The translations under genes and the position numbers were made by a program. A stretch of 64,000 nt of DNA from Sthenelais limicola (Eukaryota > Annelida > Polychaeta > Phyllodocida > Sigalionidae): the NCBI GenBank assembly GCA_942159475.1, contig OW804097.1:53464986-53528985 (forward strand), given 5' to 3'. The notes under the pieces were generated by a model. The model ran no database searches. It was not told the origin of the DNA and saw only the letters and a list, made by a program, of their open reading frames with translations. Each line of letters begins with the position of its first letter. Position 1 is the first letter of the stretch. Positions 51,696-63,173 of the stretch are shown in pieces.

Positions 51696-54600
51696 ATGTC
51701 TGAAGACTCCAATCGGCCCTACCAGAAGCTGGTATGGAGTGAACATGGAAATTTGTTTTCACGAATCGTACCGGTAAATTGGATTATCAAGCAAGGGAGT
51801 GACCATTTCCTAGCATGGCCTAACAAGGTAAAGCCCAATAAGGACCTTGAAAAGAGGACGAAGGTTGGGCCGGGATGGCGTTATTTTAAAATAGTGGAAC
51901 ACAAGCAGTACTATGGTGAGCTTTTCAGGAATTCAGTATTATCAGGAATTGTGGCATTAGTACACTCCTCCTGTTATATATTGGAACTTGGAAACAGCAT
52001 TTTGGAATACTTATCAAAAATGACATGTGAGAAGTTATGTTCATGGCATATCATGAGATGTATGTATAAAACAGATAACGGTATTTATAAATATTTCTAT
52101 TTCAGATCACTGGGATGTAGACGGCGGTGCCATCACTGAACACAGTAGTGAGGCTGACGTTTCTGAACCACACGAGACAAAGAGGAGTAAGAGAAAGAAA
52201 AAAGAGCAAGAAGCTGATAATGGTGTGTGTTGCTTTAAATATGTGGATTTTGAATGTTATATCTTATATTAAATATTAAATCGTATATCTCTAAATATTA
52301 TTCAAAATGTAGAAAAATCACTCAAGTCGTCATCTTCGATTTGTCATTTTATTGTCCAATATTTCGCCCTTTAGGGGGGGCTTCATCAGGGACAGTGATC
52401 ATAATGAAGAAGGTTGCTACTTATATACAATAATGTGTTAATAATGTGTTAGAGATATACGATTTAATCGTATATCTCTATCTCTAAGAATATATTGATA
52501 TATTTATGTACATCCAGACATAAGTCAAGCTGATGAGGAATATTATGTATCTATCATGATATATAGACATTATTATGTAATATACCTAAAATAACATATC
52601 ATTGTTACCTAAGAATATAACGTATATTAATGTTATGCAAAATGACTTGTCATTTACAGTTTGTTTTCTTTACAGAAGCAGCAATTCGTGAGATAAGGAA
52701 GAAATTTGCAAAGAAAGCTAAGGCCGAGGCTTCTGTACCAAAGGTCCCTGACTCGTTTAAAGGAATACGAAGAGAGGTTTCTAGGAGGGCTTTGATCACT
52801 GAGGGCCATCCCAAAGAGTCTGATGGGGAGGATTTCCCTAAAGATAGTGAATCGGAAATATCATCAGAAGATGAAGGACCGAGTAAACCCGAGGAGGAGG
52901 AAGAGGTAGAGGTGGAGGAAGAGGACGTGGTGGAGGAAGAGGATGTGGTGGAGGAAGAGGACGTGGTGGAGGAAGAGGACGTGGTGGAGGAAGAGGACGT
53001 GGTGGAGGAAGAGGACGTGGTGGAGGAAGAGGATGTGGTGGAGGAAGAGGATGTGGTGGAGGAAGAGGATGTGGTGGAGGAAGAGGACGTGGTGGAGGAA
53101 GAGGATGTGGTGGAGGAAGAGGACGACGAAGAGCGGCAATGTGCCTTTACAAAGTCAAACTCTCCTCGTCCCATAACCTCAAAAACAAACTCTCCTCGTC
53201 CTGTGAAATCAACAGAAAACTCTCCTCGTCCCATGACCTCAAAAACAAACTCTCCTCGTCCCATGACCTCAAAAACAAACTCTCCTCATCCGTTGAAATC
53301 AACAGAAAACTCTCCTCGTCCCATAACCTCAAAAACAAACTCTCCTCGTCCTGTGAAATCAACAGAAAACTCTCCTCGTCCCATGACCTCAAAAACCAAC
53401 TCTCCTCGTCCCATGACCTCAAAAACCAACTCTCCTCGTCCTGTGAAATCAACAGAAAACTCTCCTCGTCCCATAACCTCAAAAACAAACTCTCCTCGTC
53501 CCATGACCTCAAAAACAAACTCTCCTCATCCCATGAACAAAACAGCAAACTCTTCTCGTCCCATGAACAAAACAGCAAACTCTTCTCGTCCCATGAACAA
53601 AACAGCAAACTCTTCTCGTCCCATGAACTTGATATCACCAATGCCATCAGATAGGCAGTCCTACAAAGTCAACCCCCACAAGAGACCTCTGGCCAAAGGT
53701 ATCCAGGGTACATCACCGGGGTCACAGAATCAGTATCACCAACAGCTAACAGTGCCTGGTCACGACCGAACATTCGTCCCACAGAGAGTCGGGAATTCAG
53801 CCAAGAAATGTAAAGCGAGGTTTAATGATAAAGGCCAGCGTGTGCCTGATGATTCAGGAAGTGGGGACAATGAGGCTAACCAAAATATGGAAGTTGAATG
53901 TAAGTAAAAAATACATTTTAAATTAAGAAGTCATTAGGAAGAATTGATTACTCATGATATATATAACGTAGGTGTATTCTGAATGGTTTCACTTAGATAT
54001 GGGAATGGAATAGAAGTGTCAAAAGATTTAAATATTAGTAGACACACATATTAGAAAGTATTGACCAATTTCAAATATCAAATATTACAATGTATACATA
54101 TACAACACACATATAACACATACAGATATCGTATTTAGTCATACATTTCAATGGATATGTTATGATTTTTTACAGCATTCAGATGGCTCATGTTCAGGCG
54201 AATGAGCCGAGTTGAAGAGAAGATAGACAACATATTAAATACCCTGACGTCAATGAATGACCACCAAAGTGGGACAAGTGTTAGTGTTGCTATGGAATTG
54301 CTTCCCGAGCCACTCAAAACAAAGGATGAGGTCGATGAGCTTGAAGAAAAAACTAAAGATGCATCAAATCGCAAAGCCTTGGTGAGTTTAATTTAGTACA
54401 ACAAAAGTATTTGAGAAATGAAAGTTTCTACAACCGATTATATGATAATATGGGTAATGTGAGTTTCTTCAAATGACTCCAGTAATGAACAACTCCGCCC
54501 CATTAAATCATACCCTGAAATTAGGTAATGCGTAACTACATTTGTCCAGACTCGCCCTGAACGCCTTGCCTAGACTCATACACAGTGCCTACACTCCTGC

Positions 54601-55278
54601 CCCCCCCCCCCACACCCCACCCTCTGTCCATCCCCCAGTGTTGAGTAATTGTGTACTGCCATTATATAAATCATAGTTTTAATTCTTTTACAGGTCAAGA
54701 TGTTGTCACAAGTTGGTGGTGGAGATGTGGGGAGACTTGCCAAAAACATCGTTGGGCGAATAATGGATCCGTTGGCCGCAAGGTTTTTCAACATAAGGGG
54801 AACAAAGAAGAAAGTGACCTTCAAAAGGTACAGGCTGTACCGAATTATATTTGGTAAGTATCAAAACCTGTATACAAATTTGGAGACAAAAGATAGATGA
54901 TAACAGTAGGAATAACACATGATTCCATATTAATGATAATACAAAATTCCTGAATATAATACAGTCTGGACTGTCTGAATTTGTTGTATGGACAATTAAA
55001 CATGAATCGGTGCAATAGCCTTATAAAATGTTTATCTATGATATATTACAGAGGCAGTAAAGATTGTGTTTCCGAACAGTGGGCCAGACTCTGATAAGGT
55101 GATACACCGTGCAATACTGGACACGCTTAGAATTGCAGTGACTGTACTGAACAGACGAAGGAAAGTGCTGGGCATGGAAGAGCCAGTATTTGAGAACGAC
55201 ATGCAAGATTTTGATGGGATGAGTGTGGATTATAATTTGGTCTCTGATGAGACGTACATGAATGAAGATATGTACTAA
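51696..55278 (+). CDS. Spliced CACTA partner gene with DUF4806-like C-terminus
   Basis: Six exons predicted from GT-AG sites with consistent phase: 51696-51915, 52106-52222, 52676-53899, 54176-54381, 54694-54853 and 55052-55278. They total 2154 nt, about 717 residues. Exon 1 encodes a small domain with RPYQKLVWSEHGNLFSRIV, VNWI and GPGWRYFKIVEHKQYY. Exon 2 is basic (KRSKRKKKEQ). Exon 3 holds an acidic VEEEDV repeat and an NSPRP repeat. Exons 4-6 hold FRRMSRVEEKID, ELLPEPLKTKDEVDELEEK, QVGGGDVGRLAKNI and MDPLAARFF, the layout of DUF4806. All five junctions keep one open frame. Its role beside the transposase is unknown; DNA binding is a guess. Confidence 0.75.
52277..52480. other. Inserted segment in intron 2, flanked by repeats
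   Basis: TAAATCGTATATCTCTA near 52279 is nearly repeated at 52464 (TTAATCGTATATCTCTA). At 52452-52480 AGAGATATACGATT and its exact complement meet around one base. Between them lies a hammerhead-like core on the minus strand (52353-52393). This looks like an insertion with a duplicated target. Confidence 0.45.
52912..53126 (+). repeat. 18-bp coding minisatellite (VEEEDV)
   Basis: About 12 tandem units of GTGGTGGAGGAAGAGGAC, differing only by GAC/GAT, in frame in exon 3. Confidence 0.95.
53149..53635 (+). repeat. 30-bp coding minisatellite (NSPRP)
   Basis: About 13 units of ten residues with core NSPRP (TSK or KST linkers), then four units NSSRPMNKTA. Some units form 60-bp dimers. Confidence 0.95.
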
Positions 55279-55977
55279 GGTGTCAATTATATCAATATTA
55301 ACATAACTTATGAAAACAAATTTTGAAGCGATCTCTTGACAATTTTATTCCCTTTTTCATCCAATAGTTTTATATTTGCTTCCTATGAAGTAATACGTCA
55401 CAAATTTGGTTGATTCTCATGAACTCCTTACCAACTCTCTCAAGACCATGTTTAGTTGTAAAATGATTTTGAACGTGGAAATTTAGGAATATATTCACTA
55501 TCACCAATGATAAATATTAAACATCGTGGGAAGGCTTTTATTTTCATTGGTTTTGATTTCATAAAATTTTACTGTCTTAAGAGTGACATTTTGTCCTTCC
55601 TAAAAAAACATACCCTAAGGATAGGTTTGTGATATAAATATTTCCATTAATGTTACCCCAAATTATGGCCTCTGGGCCCTATTGGTGAGGGTTCATGAGA
55701 ATCGGGACTTGGGACTTTTGGAACTATAGCAATGTTTTATTTGGTTCAATATGAATATTTAATCATGATAGGGCATGTATTTTATGCCATTTTTTAAAAA
55801 TTGTATTTCCGTTTTCTTACCGTTTTTATATTTGCTTCCTATGAAGTAATGGTTCAATCCTTAGTTGTGCTGGTACAAATTCTTAACCATCTTTTATTTC
55901 CATTTTCTGTCTATTGTTTATCATTTGCTTCCTATGAATTACTAGGATGGTACGAATTCTTAACCATCTTTTAGAAG
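55279..55977. other. 3' flank of the CACTA partner gene
   Basis: No gene. TTTATATTTGCTTCCTATGA with AGTAAT occurs at ~55370 and ~55826, and GAATTCTTAACCATCTTTTA-like text twice (55880, 55955). These are short local duplications. Confidence 0.4.
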
Positions 55978-56435
55978 TTTGTATTAAAGCTTTTGTATGT
56001 GATGCACCGGCAAGATCATTCTTGAAGTGCACCACTGGTCACACTGGTTATAACGCATGTGAACGATGTGAAACTATTGGTGTATATATTGGATCAGTGA
56101 GGATGCTTGACATAAATTCACAGCTTAGAACGAATGAGAAGTTTGCACTTCATATGTATGAAGGGCACCAGCACCAAAACCTTTCACCCCTAGCAAAACC
56201 TTCCCTCCAGATACCCATGGTGAATTCGAAGTATTCACCGTTTGTATTAAAGCTTTTGTATGTGATGCACCGGCAAGATCATTCTTGAAGTGCACCACTG
56301 GTCACACTGGTTATAACGCATGTGAACGATGTGAAACTATTGGTGTATATATTGGATCAGTGAGGATTCTTGACATAAATTCACAGCTTAGAACGAATGA
56401 GAAATTTGCATGTTATATGTATGAAGGGCACCAGC
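55978..56435 (+). pseudogene. Two tandem fragments of the CACTA transposase
   Basis: 55978-56227 matches 49825-50073 of the transposase (TVCIKAFVCDAPARSF... to IPMVN). At 56228 it jumps back to AAGTATTCACCG, and the same segment starts again to 56435. Both are nearly identical to the intact gene, with changes such as DTNSQ to DINSQ. The second ends after MYEGHQ. They are frameless pieces, probably from template switching or slipped repair. Confidence 0.88.
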
Positions 56436-57425
56436 CAAAATATATTTGGTTCTTATGTAGTAAAAAAATGAACTTTTTTCATACTATTTTACATCGGTAA
56501 AGTACTTTTGTACTATTATTTTACATCACTGCACTTTTGAAATGTGATCGTAACGATGATATTAACATTTTTATATGGATGAAAGGTGTATGACAAACAG
56601 CTGAGTATTTTTGTTCAAGTGGGTACAATGAAGAGCCTTGTATTCGTATAGATTTGTGTCTAGACATATAAAAATGTACAAATAATGCCTGTGTTAGTTC
56701 AGGTGCTAGCTAGTTAAGGTGCTGTGCCGCATGTCAAATTTGATTGAACAGATCATTAGTTATAGTAACCCTGTCACTACAGGGCGGGTATCCTGGTGAT
56801 GACAAAAAGGTTGTAACAGGTGAAATGAATACAGTAATCGGTTTAATGCTTACTTTATGAATTTTCTATTACGAATTAGATAGAAGTTTTCAACATTATT
56901 CTTAGTTGAAATGGATCAATTGAGCAGAACATAGGACTAAGGCTTGTCCGTTTAATTGTTCTTAGATCCTGTCTTCCAATATGTCTTATCTTACTTGTAT
57001 TACCAAGGACAAGTACATTTTAATACGGTGGCTTATTTCATAATTGATAGGAGAGATTGATATTTATTCCCCGTCATGACAATGACAAAGGGACAGTTCT
57101 TATGAATTTAATTTTATAATTGCTACGAGGCAAAAGTGTTTTTTATAGTGGAATGGTATTTATAATTTTTATGAATATTAGTGTTTATGTGATATGTGTG
57201 TGATATGTGTGATAATAAAGAACTGTGCAATCTTAATAAAAAGCATTTCCTCTTGATATATTATCCCATGTCGTCGTCCTTATTACAGCGATAACAATTC
57301 CCTTTCATTTATAGCGATAACTATTCCCTCTCATTAATAACAATATTGCCATAACTATGCATCATCAAAGGCATCATAATTCATAAATGAATACCTGGAC
57401 CCTAGTGCATCGTTGGGTGCATCTA
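56436..57425. other. No gene recognised
   Basis: AT-rich DNA without notable frames; it may hold the distal part of the CACTA element. No terminal inverted repeat was found. Confidence 0.35.
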
Positions 57426-57613
57426 AAGTGCATTTATAAACCCGGTCAGTTGAGCATATTTGAGAATTTCAGAAGTGCATTTATAAACCCGGTCAGTTGA
57501 GCATATTTGAGACGTTCAGAAGTGCATTTATAGACCCGGTCAGTTGATTATATTTGAGACGTTCAGAAGTGCATTTATAGACCCGGTCAGTTGAGTATAT
57601 TTGAGAGCATAAG
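57426..57613. repeat. 47-bp tandem array, four units
   Basis: AAGTGCATTTATA begins units at 57426, 57473, 57520 and 57567, exactly 47 bp apart. Each holds ACCCGGTCAGTTGA. Confidence 0.95.
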
Positions 57614-57869
57614 CAGAGCATTTATTAACCTGATCTATAGAGCATTAAAAAATCAAGTTTGAGCCTCAAAACTGTTTACGATTTCCACTAGTAAAGCACC
57701 AGGTCAGAATCGGGTGTAAATGTTCAGGAAAAAATCATGTTGGAACTGATCTATTGCACATCGGGATGTAATGGAAGGGTAATAGTAGATGGTTCGCGAG
57801 GAAGATATGTACGAAAAATACATAAACCGAATGTCCATTTTCCTGTAAAACATTTGCAAAGTCATGGAA

Positions 57870-57902
57870 ATAAAATTCAAATCAATCAATCAATCAATAA
57901 AA
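57870..57902. repeat. (CAAT)n tail
   Basis: AAATTCAAATCAATCAATCA-type simple repeat, as found at the 3' end of some LINEs; no coding part is attached. Confidence 0.4.
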
Positions 57903-57924
57903 ATACCTTCATCTGGCTTTAAAT

Positions 57925-59480
57925 CGTTACAAATGGAACCAACATTATTTTATAATTACTTTCAACCTAAAGAGAGAGCCAAAGAAATATATTTTGGGCC
58001 ACCCTCTGTTATGATATTGAAGGGATTTCATGCGTTACTATGTTGGAAAACACAATTCTAATTTAGTTGAAGTGTATTTCTGAAATAAGATTGGCATCAA
58101 CTTGTTTTATATCATATGAAATGGAATAACAACTAGTTTATAATGACTTTTAATTCAAATAAATAGCTAAAAATATATTTTTGGCCACCCTATGTCAAGA
58201 TCATTAATGGGATTTCATGCATTATTCTATAAACCCACACAATATTAATTTAGTTGAACAACCTTTATGAAATAAGAAGTATCATCCCATTGCTTTAAAT
58301 AATTACTAATGGCATCATAATTAATGCATAACTCCTTTCAACCCAAAGAGAGAGCCCAAGATATATATTTTAGGCCACACTCTGTCATGATTATTGAAGG
58401 GACTTCATGCGTTACTATATTGGAAAACACAATAGTAATTTAGTTGAACTGGCTTCATGAAGTAAAAATAGCATCAACTTGCTTTAAATCATATCAAATG
58501 AAATCAAAACTAATTGATAATGGCTTTCAATCCAATAAAATAGCTGAAAATATATATTAGGTCACCCTATATTGAAATCATTAAAGGGATTTCATGCGTT
58601 ATTGTGTAAACCAACATGATAATAATTTAGTTGGACAGCCTATATGAAATAAAAAAAGCATCACCTTGCTTTAAATAATTTGAAACAGGATCTAAACTGA
58701 TCTATAATCACTTTCTACCCAAAGAGGGAGCCCAAAATATATATTTTGGGCCACCATTTATCATGATCATTGAAGGGATTTCATGCATTATTATGTTGGA
58801 AAACACAATAGTAATTTTGTTGAACTGGCTTCATGAAGTAGAAATAACATCAGCTTGCTATAAGTCATATCAAATGAAATCAAAACTAATTGATAATGAC
58901 TTTCAATCCAATAAAAGAGCTGAAAATATATATTAGGTCACCCTATATTGAAATCATTGAAGGGATTTCATGCGTTATTGTGTAAATCAACACAATCATA
59001 ATTTAGGCAAACAGTCTATATGAAATTAAATTCATCATTACTTTGCTATAAATAATTCGAAATAAGATCAAAATTAATGCATAATTACATTCATCCTAAA
59101 GAAAGAGTCTGAGATATAGATTTGGGGCCACCCTATGTCATGGTTATGCATGGGATTTCATGCGTTAGCATGTAAATCAACAGAACAATGATCTAGTTGA
59201 ACAGGCTTTATAAAATAAATATTAGCTTCACCTTGCCTTTAATTAATTACAAATGCAATTGCAACTAATATGTAATTAATTTCAACTCAGAGAGATATAC
59301 ATTGACATATCTTTTGAGCCAACCTATGTCATGATAATTGAAGGGCCTTCATGCGTTATGCTTAACTTGAGCATGGGTTGACACAATAATACATCAGTTG
59401 AACAAGTTATATGCTTTGAATCATTTCAAATAGAATCTCAACTAATTTAGAATCATTTTCAAACCAGAAATGCAGCCAAA
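57925..59480. repeat. Dimeric ~188-bp satellite
   Basis: GGGATTTCATGC or a variant lies at 58022, 58209, 58399, 58586, 58775, 58962, 59152 and 59343. Spacing alternates 187, 190, 187, 189, 187, 190, 191. Units alternate between a TTGGAAAACACAAT form (A) and a TGTAAAxCAACA form (B), so the true repeat is an A-B dimer of ~376 bp. A degenerate relative lies at 35640-35860. Confidence 0.9.
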
Positions 59481-60179
59481 TAAATATATTGGGCCCCCTT
59501 TTCTCCTATATCTGCTGATGTGTCACTGCCAGTTTACAGAGGGATATAAAATAAGGGTTGCATACAATAACCTCTTCCTCACCAAAAAGTTTTGAAAATA
59601 TCAGATGGAAATTTTTATACATTAAAGAATACATGTATACCATCTCCAATATACTGTTTTGTATACACATTTGAAAAATATATATTTCTAACTATTCATG
59701 TTAAAAAAGGGATTTCCTGCGTTACTCTGATGGTTGGAAATTATTGAAGGTCACTCTGGAGATTATTACCATGTTCATATGCTCAAAAAGTAAATTATAA
59801 CTAATTTAGACCTAGATGTATTGGAGAAAAGAAAAGAAACATGGAGAAAAATGTTCCAGGCATTGTGGAGATCATTTATATTTTACTTCATTGGTTTTTT
59901 CTATTGAAAAATGATGCAAAAAAGCAGTTTTCAGAATTTTAAGACACTAAATATTGGAACAGCCTAGGAAAAGTATACATGGAATGAAAGCCCTTGTTCA
60001 TAGGAATAAAATGAGACTAATATCTTTAAGATCCAACGCATATTGATCATGATAGGGCAGCAAATATGAAATTTAGGCAAAACAGCACACTTGAAAAAAC
60101 TGACCCAACTAGATTTTTCAGATTGGCAAATGAGAATTATTACATTTGATGTGAAACTTTGACCAATAAAATTTTTATA
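59481..60179. other. No gene recognised
   Basis: Diverged ends of the satellite, including GGGATTTCCTGCGTTAC at 59709, and AT-rich DNA. Confidence 0.35.
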
Positions 60180-60540
60180 TAAAAAAAAGCGGCAGGCGTT
60201 ACACCCGGCGGTAGCGCTGGAGGTAACCGGGTTAGTGGTGGTAGTAGTGACTTGTGGATTAACTGGCAGAGCTTGTGGAATAACTGGCGGAGCTTGTGGA
60301 ATAACTGGCGGAGCTTGTGAAACGACTGTCTGAGGTTGAGCAGCTGGAGACATCGAAAATTTGGAGAACTTGTCTAGCAAGAGTTGTATCTGCCCTTGGT
60401 GCTTGTTGTTGTAATTGATCAAGGCCGAAATAGTCGAAATAATCACTAAAATGCCAATAATTAATCATGAATCAATAGAAATGATAAAAATAAATGTACA
60501 GATGAACTCCAAATAATTCACCAAAATGGTCATAACAGTC
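60180..60540 (-). other. Small open frame with QAPPVIP repeats, next to an E1-like segment
   Basis: The minus-strand frame 59964-60446 contains three or four 24-bp units (QAPPVIP-type) at 60255-60325, then a T-rich stretch. No domain is recognised. 60418-60530 matches 14441-14560 of the E1 transposon (GAAATAGTCGAAATAATCAC, ATCAATAGAAATGATAAAAA), so it may belong to another E1-family copy. Confidence 0.4.
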
Positions 60541-61428
60541 AGAGTCCAGACCTAGGTTTCTCAAACGTTGGTCTGTCATAAAAGTGCCAGTAACTACACA
60601 CAGCCGATGTCATATCACCCTAATCTGTTTCACAGGCCTGTGTTTTACTGAAATCATACATACATGACTTCACAAGCCAAATATAACCTGCATAGGCCTT
60701 TCTTCAGAGCAGGCAAAATGAGGGCTTGTTATTCAAGAATTCAATGAAGAAAGCTTATTATTGAAGCATACAAGATAATGCCGGTATTAAAGTGTACGAG
60801 ATAAATTAGTTATGATTTCTCGATTAACTGTACTGATACTTAGGCTACTTTTGGGGTGTCTAAACAAGACATAGATGTATAACTTCTCCTTAGTTGGTAA
60901 GAGGGGAGAGGTATTAGTGGGAGAGGTGAGAGGGTGCGAAAGAGAGGGTAGAGGAAGAGAGAGGTAGAGGGAATAGAAGAGAGTGAGGGGGAGAGGGTAG
61001 ATGAAGAGAGGGGTAGAACTAGGAGTAGTAGAGGAGGGCGGCAGAGAGAAGTGTATGTATGTGTTTTCTTTCAATTATAGTTAAATGAATGGTTTAATAT
61101 AAAATTTGAATCGGCAGATCTCTTGCAATGTTGTTTAGCAATAGTTTGGTATGCACTATAGGGCAAAAAACTTATTGTTGCTTCATAATCGGTGTTTGAA
61201 CAAAATCCATAGTACCACTGTAATTCTGTTTTTGTCGATTCAAGGTACCTCTGTAATTCACTGTTTTAATACCACTGTAATTCAAGTATCTACTATAGCA
61301 GTAGCTGTGTATGGGCCGGGTGTAGGCCTGCATATGGTTGATTCTCATGACTCGTCATCAAATGTAAAGAAATGTTGGGAAAAAATATGTTGAGATATAT
61401 GAAAATAATTTGGTGTCTATGAAGCTGA
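60541..61428. repeat. Purine-rich tract and anonymous DNA
   Basis: 60900-61040 is almost pure A/G (GAGAGGTAGAGG-type), so minus-strand frames there are low complexity. ACCACTGTAATTC recurs at 61213 and 61270. No gene. Confidence 0.5.
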
Positions 61429-61800
61429 CATCTGCCTTGTCTAGGGTCTTGCCCATAACCGCAAAATGTCATTGAAACACTCCAAACCGCAAATGTCATA
61501 AGATCCCCTTAGGACGGAATTTTTATCATTATTATTATTTTCATTATTATTATTTTTTCATCTGCCTTGTTTAGGGTCTTGCTCCTAACCACAAAATGTC
61601 ATTGAAACACTCCAAACCGCAAATGTCATTAAGATCCCATTAGGACGGAATTTTTATCATTATTATTATTATTATTATTTTTTCATCTGCCTTGTCTAGG
61701 GTGTTGCTCCTAACCACAAAATGTCATTGAAACACTCCAAACCGCAAATGTCATTAAGATCCCATTAGGACGGAATTTTTATTATTATTATTATTATTAC
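61429..61800. repeat. ~125-130-bp tandem units, three copies
   Basis: CATCTGCCTTGTCTAGGGTC starts units at 61429, 61559 and 61684. Each runs through CACTCCAAACCGCAAATGTC, AGGACGGAATTTTTAT and an ATT trinucleotide tail. Confidence 0.9.
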
Positions 61801-62565
61801 AAGTTGAACCGCACTAACTGTACATATAATCACAAGAAAAAAGGGCATGTTCCATATGTTTTAAAACAGTTTTACGGCTCATAGGCCTAGGCCTACATGT
61901 AGGCTGCTATATTTAAAACTAATATCTCAACGACCATGACTCCTTATTTTTCAGGTAATAATCAATACACTTATAGGTAATAATCAATAGTCCTCGTGGG
62001 AAAAGTGTTGCGATGGACGCGTTGCTAACGTAGCGTAAATTACTAACGTTGTATAAATTAGGGGACGTTACGTCCTAAAATATTGCATCCTGATCAGTGT
62101 TGTTGACAGAACATGTTTTGGTGAAAGTCATGCTAGAATGTCTAATAATACGGATTCAGAAGCATACTTTATATCAAATTAAAGCTCTGACGATTTTCAG
62201 TCTGATGATGTGTACTGTTTGGTGATCAGTTGTACGAAAAGGCTTTAAATATCGAGCGAAACGGCCGATTACGAGTCTGGGAATACAAAAGTAGGCCCTT
62301 TGAAATACAGCGGGAAAAACGAAAATCCGAAAGTAGTACACATATCCATACACAAGTGTTGTTCGGCAAGAAAGCTTTGTTCGAAGCGTAATTAAACCAT
62401 TAAAAACGGTTTTATTCTTGATAAATATATATATGTATTGAACCCCACCTAACAACCATTCACTCCCTCCGAATTACTATCATATTAATCCACTTAATCA
62501 TGAAAAACGCGTTATTAATATTTTTATGACGATTATATCTACAGTTAGTAAATTATTATTTCATC
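61801..62565. other. No gene recognised
   Basis: No coding or RNA signal. TAGGTAATAATCAATA occurs twice near 61955 and 61980. Confidence 0.35.
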
Positions 62566-62820
62566 TGCCTTGTCTAGGGTCTTGCTCAATCAAAAAGTCA
62601 ATAGCATTTTGCAGTTAGGAGCAGAGGCAGATGAAAAAAAAATAATAATAACAAAAATTCCATCCTTATGGGATTTTAATGACATTTGCGGTTTGGAGTG
62701 TTTTAATGGCATTTTGCGGTTAGGAGCAAGTCCCTAGACATGGCAGGTGAAAAAATAAATAAAAAAAAATTCCATCGAATGGGATTTTAATGACATTTGC
62801 GGTTTGGAAAGATTGAAGTA
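62566..62820. repeat. Inverted copies of the 61.4-61.8 kb unit
   Basis: A forward CATCTGCCTTGTCTAGGGTC is followed by two reverse-complement units (GACATTTGCGGTTTGGAGTG, GGAGCAAG...GGCAG), so the family has both orientations within 260 bp. Confidence 0.8.
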
Positions 62821-63173
62821 CTTATTGGGTGTCCTAATGTTTACTACCATTGGAATCTGCTTGATCTCATCTTTTCAAATATTATATCTCAAAATCAATT
62901 TTTTGCACCTTGTCACTCATTTTCCTGTGACACATCGCATTTATAGGTTGATATTTGGGGCAATTCTAGCCTCCATAGTCCATAATGGGTAATATCGTTG
63001 TTAGAATTTTTATGTTAGCTGGATGGCAGGAACCATGGGTGATTTATATGAAAAAGTACCAACTTTAAAAATGAAAATGACAAGCTATGGAAATGTAACT
63101 ACATACACAACTACATCTGTCCAGCCTCTGTAGAACCTAGACTTCAAAGAGTACCTGTATAGGCTAGCATTGG
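62821..63173. other. No gene recognised
   Basis: Short flank before the last transposon copy. Confidence 0.35.

Larger units (their letters stand above)
49053..55278 (+). mobile_element. EnSpm/CACTA-type DNA transposon core (two genes)
   Basis: A single-exon transposase (49053-51011) is followed in the same direction by a six-exon gene ending in a DUF4806-like domain (51696-55278). The pair and order match two-gene animal EnSpm elements. Termini were not found, so only the coding core is given. Confidence 0.7.

Noticed and set aside
52650..53647. Long open frames on the opposite strand and in the other forward frames over exon 3
   Set aside because: The tandem repeats have multiples-of-three periods and so keep all frames open; only one fits the splice phases and DUF4806 exons.
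60787..61074. Minus-strand S/P/L-rich frame
   Set aside because: Translation of a purine tract; low complexity only.
62195..62245. Hammerhead ribozyme at a CTGATGA ... GAAA pair
   Set aside because: Stem II would be only GTAC with GTAC and is not adjacent to the core; no stem I or III.
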